Made by a program: the position numbers and the translations under genes | From: JAEUMY01 sp031394355 | GTDB lineage: Bacteria; Pseudomonadota; Gammaproteobacteria; Burkholderiales; Usitatibacteraceae | Direction: 5' to 3' | Assembly (NCBI GenBank): GCA_031394355.1 | Contig: JANNSU010000074.1 | Span: 1 to 64,000, forward strand | DNA: 64,000 bases | Notes under the pieces: model-generated | Seen by the model: the letters and a program-made list of their open reading frames with translations, nothing else | What the model was told of the DNA's origin: nothing | Database searches by the model: none | Part shown: piece after piece, positions 1 through 8,896 of the stretch | Position numbering within the stretch: the first letter of the stretch is position 1 | How the letters are laid out: each line of letters begins with the position of its first letter

Positions 1-1
1 G

Positions 2-214
2 GCATCGCAGGTGATTGATCGCGGCGGTATCGCGCTCAATCCTCGCGGCACCATCTACACATCAGAGAATGTAAAAGAGCACCTTTCGATGCGCAATTTC
101 ATGGAGCAGATGCGCTCGGAAGGCATGGAGGCGGGCGGTCCCGCGCCGTTCAACAGTTCCGATCGTCAGGCATTCGCCAACCAGCTGGATCGCTGGCTGG
201 CACAGCCGCGCTGA
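2..214 (+). CDS. C-terminal fragment of an unknown protein
   Basis: The reading frame is open from the window edge and ends with TGA at 212-214, so this is the last ~70 residues of a gene that begins outside the window. An ATG at 11 is in frame but is unlikely to be the true start because the frame stays open before it. The tail is hydrophilic, with a Met/Glu-rich stretch and no motif I recognise. It is followed by a 78-base gap and then by genes on the opposite strand. Function unknown. Confidence 0.5.
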   Translation, partial: ASQVIDRGGIALNPRGTIYTSENVKEHLSMRNFMEQMRSEGMEAGGPAPFNSSDRQAFANQLDRWLAQPR

Positions 215-292
215 CAACATGAAATGACGCCAGTAGTGTCGGGTATGAGTTGGGCGAAGAATGAGTGCAGCACTCATGGCGTCACGCCAAGG

Positions 293-727
293 CTATGGCT
301 GCACCCGAAGTTTTGCGCGAACGATGGCTTCTAGTTCGGCAGTTAGGCCAAGCAGATCCTTGGCCTCCTGCTCGGTCACGACAACCAGGCCGCCATACTC
401 TGACGCGTTGCGCTTGCTGTGATAACGCAGCAGCGCGCTCCACAGCGCAGTCGGGACACCAACGGTGTGAGGCAAGGACTGGAAGACGACTGCCCTGTGT
501 CCCAGCGACTTGTCGGGTCGATGTCCTGTGGCGCGCAGGGCGGCGAACGACAATGCATGCGCTGCGTCATAGGCGAGTGAGAAGCGGCTGCTCAAGCTCA
601 GCGTGGAATGACCAGCATCATTGAGCTTTTCACTAGCCAACGTGAGGTATGCATCCACTTCTTCAGTGTTGGCTGGCTCCACCTTGAGCTGGCCGGTCTT
701 GACCAGATTCAGCAGCGCATCAGCCAT
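293..727 (-). CDS. HEPN domain protein, toxin partner of the adjacent MNT protein
   Basis: This 144-residue, mostly helical protein looks like the HEPN half of a MNT/HEPN toxin-antitoxin pair. In that family HEPN proteins are usually RNases or targets of AMPylation, neutralised by the neighbouring nucleotidyltransferase. The basic patch RYHSKRNASEY at residues 101-111 fits the Arg/His region (R-x4-6-H type) typical of HEPN folds, although the spacing is not classical. I chose the start at 727 because it overlaps the end of the upstream nucleotidyltransferase gene by 8 bases, giving translational coupling. A longer frame runs upstream but lies entirely inside the neighbour. The family is inferred from residue pattern and gene pairing. 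Confidence 0.7.
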   Translation of the reverse strand: MADALLNLVKTGQLKVEPANTEEVDAYLTLASEKLNDAGHSTLSLSSRFSLAYDAAHALSFAALRATGHRPDKSLGHRAVVFQSLPHTVGVPTALWSALLRYHSKRNASEYGGLVVVTEQEAKDLLGLTAELEAIVRAKLRVQP

Positions 728-1322
728 GCGATCTTTCCGATGAATGCGGGTTGCCGATGAGCGTGATGATGGGGCCTGCCAGGACCTTCCTGGCAAAGTT
801 GTCCTTCGCGAGCACGCGCTGGTCAAACTCTGCCAGGGTCATCAACGTAGGAGATATCTGTCGGCCCAACGTCAACTCCAACTTGTCCAGTGATGTGGTG
901 AGTTGCGACAGCAGCACATCTCCAACGATGAAGAGGTCAATGTCGCTGGCGGCGTGGTCTTCGCCTTTGGCGATTGATCCAAAGATGAAGGCACACTGAA
1001 TTTTCCGCGCATGCTTCTGCAATCCATCGCGCACGACATCCGCCAGTCCGAAGGTCTTGACTGCGAGTCCGCGAAGCTCCGCGAATATCGGTGAATCGGG
1101 ATTGGCCTGGAAGTAAACCTGATTCGCGCGCCGTTCCCTGAGGATGAGCCCGGCGCGATGCAAGGTGTCCAGTTCCTTCTGGACCTGGCTTCCACCAGCG
1201 CAAGCGGCCGCGACAATTTCACGCGTGTAGAACGCCTTTCCGGGATTGGCGAAGAGCAAACCCAGTACATTGCGGCGGGCCTTGCCAAAGAGCGCCTCTG
1301 GAATGGAGATGGGAGAGTTCAT
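720..1322 (-). CDS. Winged-helix/minimal nucleotidyltransferase (MNT) protein, antitoxin of the HEPN pair
   Basis: This 200-residue protein has two parts. Residues ~10-75 form a winged-helix DNA-binding region, with a helix around SQVQKELDTLHRAGLI followed by a basic wing. Residues ~108-190 form a minimal nucleotidyltransferase with the signature GS at 115-116 and the metal-binding SDIDL at 126-130 (Asp127, Asp129). In characterised MNT/HEPN systems the nucleotidyltransferase AMPylates and silences the HEPN toxin. The fused DNA-binding domain and two GTAC inverted repeats immediately upstream (1334-1370) indicate autoregulation. The downstream HEPN gene overlaps by 8 bases, so the two form one transcript. 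Confidence 0.8.
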   Translation of the reverse strand: MNSPISIPEALFGKARRNVLGLLFANPGKAFYTREIVAAACAGGSQVQKELDTLHRAGLILRERRANQVYFQANPDSPIFAELRGLAVKTFGLADVVRDGLQKHARKIQCAFIFGSIAKGEDHAASDIDLFIVGDVLLSQLTTSLDKLELTLGRQISPTLMTLAEFDQRVLAKDNFARKVLAGPIITLIGNPHSSERSHG

Positions 1323-1333
1323 GGCGACCTATT

Positions 1334-1370
1334 GTACTGTTTTCAGTACTATCGTACCTCTTTGCGGTAC
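1334..1370 (-). promoter_or_regulatory. Double inverted-repeat operator of the MNT/HEPN operon
   Basis: Just upstream of the ATG at 1322 are two inverted repeats with GTAC arms: GTACTG-TTTT-CAGTAC (1334-1349, perfect) and GTACC-TCTTTGC-GGTAC (1354-1370, perfect 5-base arms). Their centres are about 20 bases apart, nearly two helical turns, so two dimers could bind the same face of the DNA. The likely binder is the winged helix of the MNT protein; this is inference. Confidence 0.65.
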
Positions 1371-1427
1371 AAGCTCCTTCATGTGCAAGGTGCCTCACCA
1401 GCCGCTACGCATCTCGAAAGGCTGCGC

Positions 1428-2348
1428 TCAGGCAGGCTTGGGCGTGCGCTTGAACAGCTTCTGCCCCAACATCACCACCGCCAGCACGGCAGCGCCGACG
1501 AGGATGCCGAACAGGGCATCAAGAGTCGTGGATGTCAGTCCGGCCAGAAATCCGCCCATGCCCTTCGTAATGCCTTCGATCCAGTGGTGTACAACCGGGA
1601 TGCCGTGGGTGAGGATGCCGCCGCCCACCATGAACATGGCTGCGGTGCCGACGACGGAGAGTGTCTTCATGAGCCACGGCGCCGCCACAAGGATGCCGCG
1701 CCCGATGCTGGCCGATGCGCCACCCTTTCCGACCATGTGCAGCCCAAGGTCGTCCAGCTTCACGATGGCCGCGACCAGTCCGTAGACACCAACGGTCATG
1801 AGCAGGCTGATACCCACCAGCACGGTGACTTGTTTGCCGAAGCTGGCTGCAGCCACGGTACCGAGGCTGATGACGATGATCTCGGCAGAAAGGATGAAGT
1901 CGGTGCGGATGGCGCCCTTGATCTTGTCCTTCTCGAACTGGACCATGTCCACGTCAGGATTGGCAACTGCTTCCACGATTTCCTTGTGATGCGCCGCGTC
2001 CTCGTCCTTCGAGTGCAGGTACTTGTGCGCCAGTTTCTCGAAGCCTTCAAAGCAGAGATACGCGCCACCAATCATCAGTAGCGGAATGATCGCCCAGGGT
2101 GCCACGACGCTGATGGCCAGTGCCGCAGGTACGAGGATGGCCTTGTTGATGGCAGACCCCTTGGCCACGGCCCATACGACAGGCAATTCACGGTCTGCCT
2201 TCACGCCCGACACCTGCTGCGCATTCAGCGCCAGGTCATCACCGAGCACGCCCGCCGTCTTCTTGGCGGCCACCTTGGTCATCACGGCCACGTCATCCAG
2301 CAGGGTGGCGATATCGTCAATCAGGGCAAACAGGCTGCTTCCGGCCAT
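1428..2348 (-). CDS. DUF808 (YedI-like) inner-membrane protein
   Basis: The 306-residue product matches the DUF808/YedI family from its N-terminal MAGSSLFALIDDIATLLDD and the following AAKKTAGVLGDDLALNA. It has several hydrophobic segments consistent with an integral membrane protein: ~75-100, ~150-165, ~172-195, ~225-245 and ~265-290. The length is normal for the family. No biochemical function is established for DUF808 proteins. The gene stands alone; its upstream 248 bases hold one copy of the genome-wide palindrome but no clear promoter. Confidence 0.88.
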   Translation of the reverse strand: MAGSSLFALIDDIATLLDDVAVMTKVAAKKTAGVLGDDLALNAQQVSGVKADRELPVVWAVAKGSAINKAILVPAALAISVVAPWAIIPLLMIGGAYLCFEGFEKLAHKYLHSKDEDAAHHKEIVEAVANPDVDMVQFEKDKIKGAIRTDFILSAEIIVISLGTVAAASFGKQVTVLVGISLLMTVGVYGLVAAIVKLDDLGLHMVGKGGASASIGRGILVAAPWLMKTLSVVGTAAMFMVGGGILTHGIPVVHHWIEGITKGMGGFLAGLTSTTLDALFGILVGAAVLAVVMLGQKLFKRTPKPA

Positions 2349-2466
2349 GGGTCTCTCGCTGGGTCGTCAGAACGTCGCATTGGAACACATTCACGGCGTA
2401 GTGTGCAGAGCCACGGAATCCGTCGCTATAATGGCGCCCGGTCGGCAGTTCACCCAGGCGTTGCCG

Positions 2467-2480
2467 TGCGAATATTCGCA
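2467..2480. repeat. Iterated palindrome, full 14-mer TGCGAATATTCGCA
   Basis: Exact copy in the divergent intergenic region between the DUF808 and DUF2087 genes. Confidence 0.9.
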
Positions 2481-2596
2481 AGCTAAACCTGCCCGTAACC
2501 CAACCAGTGTGTGTTGCTCCGTGTTTCTCAAACTCTGAGCGCGCCCTGCTGCAAGTCGGCAACCCCAGCTCAAAGTGTGGCGCGCAGGAGTTCACC

Positions 2597-3208
2597 ATGT
2601 CTCGTACCGAAACCGTCCCTCTCTATGCGGACGACATCTCGCAGTTCTGCAAATCCTTGCGTGCACAACTTGCGCATGTCAAAGAAACGCCCAGCCACCT
2701 CACGCTTCTCAATCTGCTTGCGCGGAGCGCCGGGCACCGCAGCTATCAGGCGCTGAAGGCGAGCGCAGCCAACCGCGCTGCAGCGCTGGCCGGGCCGGAT
2801 GTGCCGCAGCCCATCGTGCCCCCACGCAGTCCGGATATTCCCAAGGTCACGCAGCGTGCGCTCTCGCACTTCGACACCGCCGGCCGTCTCACCCGCTGGC
2901 CCACGCAGTACGCGGTGCAGCAGCTCGCTTTGTGGGGCTTGTGGATGCGCCTGCCAGCCAGTCGCGATCTTTCCGAGGCCGACGTCACCCGCTACTTTGC
3001 CGCGTTCAATACCTTCGATGATCCGGTGACGTTACGACGCGAGCTGGTGAACGCGAAGTTGCTGTGGCGCACGCAGGATGGCCGCGTGTATCGGCGCGAG
3101 GCCAAGCAGGCACCGCCAGACGCGCATGAATTCATGCGGCTGTTGCAAGCGGCGGTGAAGAGCAGTCCTGCGCCGGCACTGGCGAGGCGCGGGCGTAAGC
3201 TGGACTGA
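2597..3208 (+). CDS. DUF2087 domain-containing protein
   Basis: A 203-residue soluble protein. The C-terminal half resembles the DUF2087 domain: a helical block (SEADVTRYFAAFNTFDDPVTLRRELVNAKLL) followed by a WRTQDGRVYRRE turn. In other proteins this domain is often attached to transcriptional regulators. The N-terminal half contains SHLTLLNLLARSAGHRSYQALKA, a pattern common in this family in Proteobacteria. The start at 2597 is preceded by AGGAG at a good distance; the frame is open further upstream but without a better ribosome-binding site. The molecular function is unknown. Confidence 0.72.
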   Translation: MSRTETVPLYADDISQFCKSLRAQLAHVKETPSHLTLLNLLARSAGHRSYQALKASAANRAAALAGPDVPQPIVPPRSPDIPKVTQRALSHFDTAGRLTRWPTQYAVQQLALWGLWMRLPASRDLSEADVTRYFAAFNTFDDPVTLRRELVNAKLLWRTQDGRVYRREAKQAPPDAHEFMRLLQAAVKSSPAPALARRGRKLD

Positions 3209-3790
3209 TCAGGCATCTGGTCTGTCGCGCGGCACCAGGGCGAGATACTCGTCCGCGGTGCCGCCGGCGAGCGGCTTCACCATGACGCGGACAGTGTTGG
3301 TTCGCTTGCCCATCACCAGGCCGTGGCGTTTGCGCGTTTCGATGTAGCCGCAGCGTTCCCAGAAGCGTTCGGCGCGGGTGTTGCCTTCGACCACACCCAG
3401 CCGCATCCACTTCACACCCTGAAGCGAGCACCAGTGCACCAGCGCGTCGTGCAATGAGCGGGCATCCCCATTGCCGTGGCGCGCCGTTGCGATGATGAAC
3501 GTGCCGATGTGCCAGACGCCGCGTGCCATTAGGTTCGACACGATGTTGGCCATGCCCTGCATCGCACCATCCGCGTCGTGGAAGCCAATCAGAAACTTCT
3601 TCGAGTAGGTGAAGTCCGACGGCAGCTCGTCGTGGAATTCCTCGTGCGCCTCGGTCGGCCTCGCCGGTTCGCCATTCACGGACTCGAAGTAAAGCGGGTT
3701 GGCCTCGAAGAATGCTTGGAGCGCGGGCACGTCCTCCGTTGTGAGTTCAACGGCTTCGCAGCCGGCTGCACGGAACATCGCCTGGTTCAT
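3209..3790 (-). CDS. GNAT family N-acetyltransferase
   Basis: This 193-residue protein has the GNAT fold layout. An N-terminal strand-helix leads to a central strand ending in GVWHIGTFIIATARHGNGDARSL, where the acetyl-CoA-binding loop normally lies. The typical C-terminal motif follows (KWMRLGVVEGNTRAERFWERCGYIETRKR). The acceptor substrate cannot be deduced. Its start codon overlaps the stop of the upstream SMI1-like gene (ATGA), so it is the last gene of the aldo/keto reductase-SMI1-GNAT operon. Its stop is right next to the convergent DUF2087 gene. Confidence 0.85.
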   Translation of the reverse strand: MNQAMFRAAGCEAVELTTEDVPALQAFFEANPLYFESVNGEPARPTEAHEEFHDELPSDFTYSKKFLIGFHDADGAMQGMANIVSNLMARGVWHIGTFIIATARHGNGDARSLHDALVHWCSLQGVKWMRLGVVEGNTRAERFWERCGYIETRKRHGLVMGKRTNTVRVMVKPLAGGTADEYLALVPRDRPDA

Positions 3791-4542
3791 GCGCCGGTCT
3801 GATAGCGCTGGATGTCATGGAGGCCCGTCAGCTCTGCTGCCCGCACCGGGTCAGCGATCAACCAATCCAGAAATTCCTCGAAGGAGGATGCCATCTTCAC
3901 CATGCCCTGCGGATCATGGTCGAACATGAACACGCATCCGCGATGTGCGCCGGTGGTCGGCATCAGGAAGCGCTCGGCGGCGCAGCCGACCATGCCGAAC
4001 ACGATGGCACTGTCGTACCAGTCCGGCAGGCCGAGAATCTCCAACCGATCGCCGTCAACGGTCTCTTCGAAGGGCTCGTCATCGCCGTCGTACCAGAGGC
4101 GAAGGTTGTCTTGCTCGTCCGGCATCGATTCGATGGGCAGGAAGAAGAGTCCGTCGTCACCGTCCGGCCCATGCATGAAGAAGCCGCCGCCTTCATGGCG
4201 ACGGTAGAACTCGACCAGCGCGGGGCTTGCACCGTCCAGCGCTTCTGCGAGCGCGTCTAGATCATCATCGGATGACGGCGGGCCCAGGCTGAAAGCCATC
4301 GGCACCTCATCGCGCAACGCGGCCCGCTCATCCTTCGCGTATTGCTGCCAGCGTGCCAGCTCCGCTTCCGGAGTACCGGTCCCATCCATCGGCAGTACGT
4401 ACTTCATGGTCTGGACGATCCCGGGATCGCCCGCGAGATACTTGCGGACCATTTCCTCATACGAGGTTTCCTTGGGAATGGTCATGATGCAGCGCGGATT
4501 CGGCTGCGCTGTGAAATCGAGGAAGCGATCGATGGCGTCCAT
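3787..4542 (-). CDS. SMI1/KNR4 (SUKH) domain protein
   Basis: The 251-residue acidic protein has SUKH-superfamily features: ALDGASPALVEFYRRHEGGGFF in the middle, a FFLPIESM strand after it, and a C-terminal SSFEEFLDWLIAD helix. SUKH proteins often act as immunity proteins to nuclease toxins, but many are free-standing and unassigned. No toxin gene is next to this one; it sits inside a metabolic-looking operon. The start lies 1 base after the upstream stop, and AGGA is located within the end of the upstream gene. A shorter start at MTIPKETSY is possible. Confidence 0.8.
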   Translation of the reverse strand: MDAIDRFLDFTAQPNPRCIMTIPKETSYEEMVRKYLAGDPGIVQTMKYVLPMDGTGTPEAELARWQQYAKDERAALRDEVPMAFSLGPPSSDDDLDALAEALDGASPALVEFYRRHEGGGFFMHGPDGDDGLFFLPIESMPDEQDNLRLWYDGDDEPFEETVDGDRLEILGLPDWYDSAIVFGMVGCAAERFLMPTTGAHRGCVFMFDHDPQGMVKMASSFEEFLDWLIADPVRAAELTGLHDIQRYQTGA

Positions 4543-4543
4543 G

Positions 4544-5545
4544 TCAGGTCCTGCGTGGATAGAGTGGGTAGGCGGGATCGTTGAATCCCGGAGTGGAAGG
4601 ATGACCGGGTGCGACCAATGCGTCGACGAAGGCGTCGTCCTCTGCGGTGATCTCCAGTGCTAGCGCACCAAGATAGTCCGTCCACTGCTCGAACGTCCTC
4701 GGCCCCGCGATGACGGATGACACGGCGTGATGTGCCAGCACCCAGGCCGTGGCGAAGTGGGTCATGGCAACACCTTTGGCCTTGCAGTGTGCCGCCAGCT
4801 TCTGCGCAATGACCAGCGACTCATCGCGGAACTCGGTCTCCAGAATGCGCTTGTCGCCGCGTCCCGCGCGCGTGCCTTCCGCGGGCTTGCTGCCGGGCGC
4901 GTACTTGCCCGAGAGCACACCGCGCGCGATGGGGCTGTAGGGCACCACACCAATGCCGTGGTGCGCGCAGGCGGGCAGGATATCCACTTCGGGCTGGCGG
5001 TTCAGCAGGTTGTAGTAGGGCTGGCAGATTACCGGGCCGGGCATGTTCAGCTGCTTCGCCAGATTCGCCATCTCGGCGATGCGCCAGCCACGGAAGTTGG
5101 AGACGCCCCAGTAGCGGATCTTGCCGTCACGCAGCAGCTGTTCGACAGCGCGGAGCGGCTCTTCCAGGTCCATGCCGTTGAAGTCGCGATGCAGGTAGTA
5201 GAGGTCGATGTGATCCGTATCCAGCCGCTTCAGGCTGGCCTCGCACTCGCGCAGCATCCACGTACGCGAATATTCGGATTCGTTGGGCTGATCGCTCATC
5301 TTGTTGCCGAGCTTGGTGGCGAGAATCCAGTCGTGGCGCTGATGCTTGATGAGCTCGCCGACCATCGTTTCCGACGCGCCCTTGGTGTACACGTCGGCCG
5401 TATCGATGAAATTGACGCCGTGTTCACGGGCATGTTCCGTGATGCGACGGGCTTCGGAGAGGTCCGTCTGGTCGCCGAACATCATGGTGCCAAGGCACAG
5501 CGTGGAGACTTTGAGCGGGCTCTTGCCCAGATTGCGGTAGTTCAT
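4544..5545 (-). CDS. Aldo/keto reductase
   Basis: A 333-residue NADPH-dependent oxidoreductase of the aldo/keto reductase superfamily. Visible motifs are GVNFIDTADVYTKGASE (catalytic Asp and Tyr), ATKLGNKM (catalytic Lys) and DHIDLYYLHRDF (catalytic His). The C-terminal cofactor-binding ATAWVLAHHAVSSVIAGPR is also present. The length is normal. The start at 5545 is chosen over one five codons earlier because GGGAGG lies just upstream of it. It is the first gene of a three-gene operon with the SMI1-like and GNAT genes. A one-mismatch copy of the iterated palindrome is read here as SEYSR. Confidence 0.92.
   Translation of the reverse strand: MNYRNLGKSPLKVSTLCLGTMMFGDQTDLSEARRITEHAREHGVNFIDTADVYTKGASETMVGELIKHQRHDWILATKLGNKMSDQPNESEYSRTWMLRECEASLKRLDTDHIDLYYLHRDFNGMDLEEPLRAVEQLLRDGKIRYWGVSNFRGWRIAEMANLAKQLNMPGPVICQPYYNLLNRQPEVDILPACAHHGIGVVPYSPIARGVLSGKYAPGSKPAEGTRAGRGDKRILETEFRDESLVIAQKLAAHCKAKGVAMTHFATAWVLAHHAVSSVIAGPRTFEQWTDYLGALALEITAEDDAFVDALVAPGHPSTPGFNDPAYPLYPRRT
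5266..5277. repeat. Iterated palindrome, one mismatch (GCGAATATTCGG)
   Basis: Eleven of twelve bases match. It lies inside the aldo/keto reductase gene and is read as SEYSR. Confidence 0.6.
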
Positions 5546-5614
5546 GTTGATTCCTCCCATGCGTCAGTGTAAGCACATTGCATGAAGAAAAATGCACAAA
5601 GAAAAATGCACAAA

Positions 5615-5642
5615 GAAAAAGGGCGACCCGTTGGGGTCGCCC
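5615..5642 (-). terminator. Rho-independent terminator of the RND operon
   Basis: An 8-base perfect stem (GGGCGACC at 5621-5628 pairing with GGTCGCCC at 5635-5642) is preceded on the + strand by five A. In the minus-strand transcript this becomes a GC-rich hairpin followed by a U run. It lies about 70 bases beyond the stop of the RND transporter gene. Confidence 0.8.
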
Positions 5643-5648
5643 TGAAAA

Positions 5649-5677
5649 CACATCAACGAGGAGGAGGTGTTGATGTG
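5649..5677. other. Hairpin beside the RND terminator
   Basis: Arms CACATCAAC (5649-5657) and GTTGATGTG (5669-5677) pair perfectly around a GAGGAGGAG-containing loop. It lies between the RND gene stop and its terminator. It may be an extra 3' stem protecting the messenger; its role is unknown. Confidence 0.5.
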
Positions 5678-5709
5678 CGGAGGACTGCAAAAGCTAGACC
5701 TGTTGCATG

Positions 5710-8700
5710 TCAGGTTGATGACAAGGGACGCGCCGGGATGCGGAACCATGCTGCGTACAGCGCGGGCAGGAACAACAGCGTGAGCGCCGTGGCGACCAGC
5801 AATCCACCCATGATGGCGACCGCCATCGGCCCGAAGAAATCGGATCGCGTGAGCGGGATCATGGCGAGGATGGCAGCCAGTGCCGTCAGCACGATGGGGC
5901 GGAAGCGGCGCACGGTTGCGTCGATGACGGCCGTGCGCGGCTCGTGACCGGCGCCGATGTCCTGCTCGATCTGGTCGATGAGGATCACGGAGTTGCGCAT
6001 GATCATGCCGAAGAGCGCAATGGTGCCCAGCATGGCGACGAAGCCGAAGGGCTTGTTCAGCAGCAGCAGGAACGCCACCACCCCGATGAGGCCCAGCGGC
6101 GCGGTCAGCACCACGATGATGACGCGCTGGAAGCTCATCAACTGGATCATGAGCACGGTGAACACGACAAATGCGAACAGCGGAATACCTGTGTTGATGG
6201 AGGCCTGTCCCTTTGCGCTTTCTTCCACCGCGCCACCGACATCTATCCGGTAGCCGGGCGGGAGCTTGGCGCGGATTTCGTCCAACTTCGGCGCGATTTC
6301 ACCAACCACCGTTGCAGGCTGCAAGCCAGCCACGAGAATGTCTGCCCGCACGGTGATGGTGGGGAGTCGATCGCGACGCCAGATCACGCCATCTTCGAAG
6401 CCGTAGGTGACCTTGCCGAATTGCGTGAGCGGCACGGCCTTGCCAGTCTTCGTGGGTACGGCCAGGCTCTCCAGCAACGACAGGCGCGCACGCTCGTCCT
6501 TGTCACCGCGCACCTGGATTTCGATGAGCTTGTCACGCTCGCGGAAATAAGTGGCGGGCACGCCCGATAGCGATGTTTGCAGGAAGGCGGCCAGCTCCTG
6601 TGAGGACACGCCGAGCAAACGTGCCTTGTTCTGGTCGATTTCAACACGCACGACTTTGGATTGTTCGTCCCAGTCGAATTGCACATTGGCCGTGCTGGAA
6701 TTGTTGCGCACGACGGCGGCGACTTCCTTGGCGAATATTCGCAACGGGGGTATCTCCGGCCCGGAGACGCGCAGCTGGATCGGAAAGCCGACCGGCGGTC
6801 CATTTTCCAGTCGGCTCACGCGGCCGCGGAGTTCAGGGAAATCGACTTCAAACGCCTTGATGAGCTCGACGCGCAGGGCTTCGCGGTCCGCCACGCCGTT
6901 CGTCGTGACGACAAACTGGGCGAAGTTGGCAGAAGGCAGTTGCTGGTCCAGCGGGAAGTAGAAGCGCGGGGTGCCGGTACCGATGTAGCTCACATAGTTG
7001 TCGTAGCGCGCCTTGCGTGCGTCGAGAAACTTTTCCATCTTCTGCGACTGCAGCAGGGACGCATTGAACGACGAGCCCTCCGGCAGCTTCATGTCGACCA
7101 CCAGCTCCACGCGCGTGGAAGAGGGAAAGAACTGCTGTTGCACGAAGCCGAAGCCGGTCAGCGAGACCACGAATAGTGCAACGGTTGCGGCGATGACGGT
7201 TTTACGCCGTGCCACGCACCAGTCCACCACGCTGCGGAATCGCGAATAGAACGGCGTGTTGTACACGGCGTGTTCGTCGAACTCGCCAGTGTGCGAAGAG
7301 CCTGCCGGGGTCATTCGCTTCGATAGCCATGGCCCGATCACAGGCAGGTTGGCGTCAAGCCATGCAGCCCAGCGACGCGTGCGTTCGGAGATGACTGGCA
7401 CACCATTCTTGTAGTTGGGCAGGAACTTGTAGCCGAGGTAAGGGATGAGGATCACGGCAGCAAACCACGAGATGATGAGTGCCAGCGACGTGACCTGAAA
7501 GATGGAGCGGGTGTACTCGCCGGTGCCGGACTTGGCCGTCGCGATGGGCAGAAAACCGGCGGCAGTCACCAGCGTGCCGGATAGCATGGGAAATGCGGTG
7601 GAGGTGTAGGCATAGCTGGCCGCGCTCAAGCGGTCCATGCCTTGCTCCATCTTGATGGCCATCATTTCGACCGCGATGATGGCATCGTCGACCAGCAGGC
7701 CCAGCGACAGGATGAGGGCACCGAGTGAAATCTTGTGCAGGCCCACGCCGAACAGGTTCATGAAGAAGAACGTCGCAGCCAGTACCAGCGGAATCGACAG
7801 GGCCACCACAAAGCCTGTGCGGACGCCAAGACTGAAAAAGCAGACGGCGAGGACGATGATCACGGCTTCGGCAAGCGAGCGAGCGAATTCCGAGATCGAG
7901 TTTCTGACGGCTTTCGGTTGATCATTTACCCGGTGCAGCTCAAGTCCGGTGGGCAGTTCACCTTCCAGCTTCTGAATCGCCTTGTCGAGATTGCGGCCCA
8001 GCGTGACGATGTCGCCCCCCTGGCGCATGGCGATGCCGAGCCCGATGGCCTCCTTGCCGCGGTAGCGCATCTTGGTGAAGGGCGGATCGACGAATCCGCG
8101 CCGAACCGTCGCCAGATCACCGATTTTGAATACCCGGTTGTTGGCGCGAAGCGTGAAGTCGCGCACCGCCTCGACACTGGTGAATTCACCGGACGTGCGG
8201 ATGTAGATTCGGTCACTCGGCGTCTCGAACGATCCCGCCGGTGCCACGGCATTCTGCTGCTGCAGCGCTTGCAGAATGGTGGCGCCATCCAATCCCAGCG
8301 TGGCCAGCTTGGCGTTGGACACCTCGATGAAGATCTTCTCTTCCTGCTCGCCGAGTATTTCCACCTTCGCCACATCGGGAATGCGCAGGATTTCCCGGCG
8401 CAGCCGGTCGGTGTAGGTCTTGAGATCCGCATAGCTGAAACCATCGCCGGTCAGCGCGAAAATGTTGCCGAACGTATCGCCGAATTCGTCATTGAAGAAG
8501 GGCCCCTGAATACCTTGCGGCAGCGTGTGTCGAATGTCGCCGATACGCTTTCTGACTTGGTACTGGGTCTCGGGGACCTGCGAGGACGGCGCGGAATCCT
8601 TCACGAAGAAGAACACGTTCGATTCGCCCGGACGTGAGTAACTGCGCATGAAGTCGTAGTTCGGCACTTCCTGCAGCTTTTTCTCGATCTTTTCCGTGAC

Positions 8701-8895
8701 CTGCTGCTCCACCTCTGCGGCCGATGCGCCGGGCCAGATGGTGCGGATGGTCATGATCTTGAAGGTGAAGGGCGGGTCTTCCGATTGGCCCAACTGGCCC
8801 CACGACAGGAAGCCGGCAATGGTGAGCACAATGATCGAGTAGAGCACCAGCGGCCGGTTGGCGATGGCCCATTCGGAGAGGTTGAAGTTTTTCAT
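5710..8895 (-). CDS. RND efflux transporter, inner-membrane subunit (HAE1/AcrB superfamily)
   Basis: At 1061 residues this is full length for a resistance-nodulation-division pump that exports drugs using the proton gradient. It has an N-terminal membrane helix (~15-35), a large periplasmic loop with the WPGASAAEVEQQV porter motif, and TM helices 2-6 from ~340. The proton-relay pair Asp403-Asp404 lies in GLLVDDAIIAVEMM. A second loop and a C-terminal helix bundle with GTIALFGMIMRNSVILIDQ follow. The adaptor gene lies 147 bases upstream in the same direction. No Shine-Dalgarno sequence is visible; an 11/12 palindrome copy sits at that place. An exact palindrome inside the gene is read as RIFA (LRIFAKEVA). 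No outer-membrane factor gene is in the window, and substrates cannot be predicted. Confidence 0.95.
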   Translation of the reverse strand: MKNFNLSEWAIANRPLVLYSIIVLTIAGFLSWGQLGQSEDPPFTFKIMTIRTIWPGASAAEVEQQVTEKIEKKLQEVPNYDFMRSYSRPGESNVFFFVKDSAPSSQVPETQYQVRKRIGDIRHTLPQGIQGPFFNDEFGDTFGNIFALTGDGFSYADLKTYTDRLRREILRIPDVAKVEILGEQEEKIFIEVSNAKLATLGLDGATILQALQQQNAVAPAGSFETPSDRIYIRTSGEFTSVEAVRDFTLRANNRVFKIGDLATVRRGFVDPPFTKMRYRGKEAIGLGIAMRQGGDIVTLGRNLDKAIQKLEGELPTGLELHRVNDQPKAVRNSISEFARSLAEAVIIVLAVCFFSLGVRTGFVVALSIPLVLAATFFFMNLFGVGLHKISLGALILSLGLLVDDAIIAVEMMAIKMEQGMDRLSAASYAYTSTAFPMLSGTLVTAAGFLPIATAKSGTGEYTRSIFQVTSLALIISWFAAVILIPYLGYKFLPNYKNGVPVISERTRRWAAWLDANLPVIGPWLSKRMTPAGSSHTGEFDEHAVYNTPFYSRFRSVVDWCVARRKTVIAATVALFVVSLTGFGFVQQQFFPSSTRVELVVDMKLPEGSSFNASLLQSQKMEKFLDARKARYDNYVSYIGTGTPRFYFPLDQQLPSANFAQFVVTTNGVADREALRVELIKAFEVDFPELRGRVSRLENGPPVGFPIQLRVSGPEIPPLRIFAKEVAAVVRNNSSTANVQFDWDEQSKVVRVEIDQNKARLLGVSSQELAAFLQTSLSGVPATYFRERDKLIEIQVRGDKDERARLSLLESLAVPTKTGKAVPLTQFGKVTYGFEDGVIWRRDRLPTITVRADILVAGLQPATVVGEIAPKLDEIRAKLPPGYRIDVGGAVEESAKGQASINTGIPLFAFVVFTVLMIQLMSFQRVIIVVLTAPLGLIGVVAFLLLLNKPFGFVAMLGTIALFGMIMRNSVILIDQIEQDIGAGHEPRTAVIDATVRRFRPIVLTALAAILAMIPLTRSDFFGPMAVAIMGGLLVATALTLLFLPALYAAWFRIPARPLSST
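6731..6742. repeat. Iterated palindrome GCGAATATTCGC
   Basis: Exact 12-mer inside the RND transporter gene, read as RIFA. Confidence 0.9.
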
Positions 8896-8896
8896 T

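Noticed and set aside
1158..2081. A 307-codon + strand frame opposite the MNT and DUF808 genes
   Set aside because: It is a shadow of two well-supported minus-strand genes; its composition is His/Gln-rich, as expected for an antisense frame.
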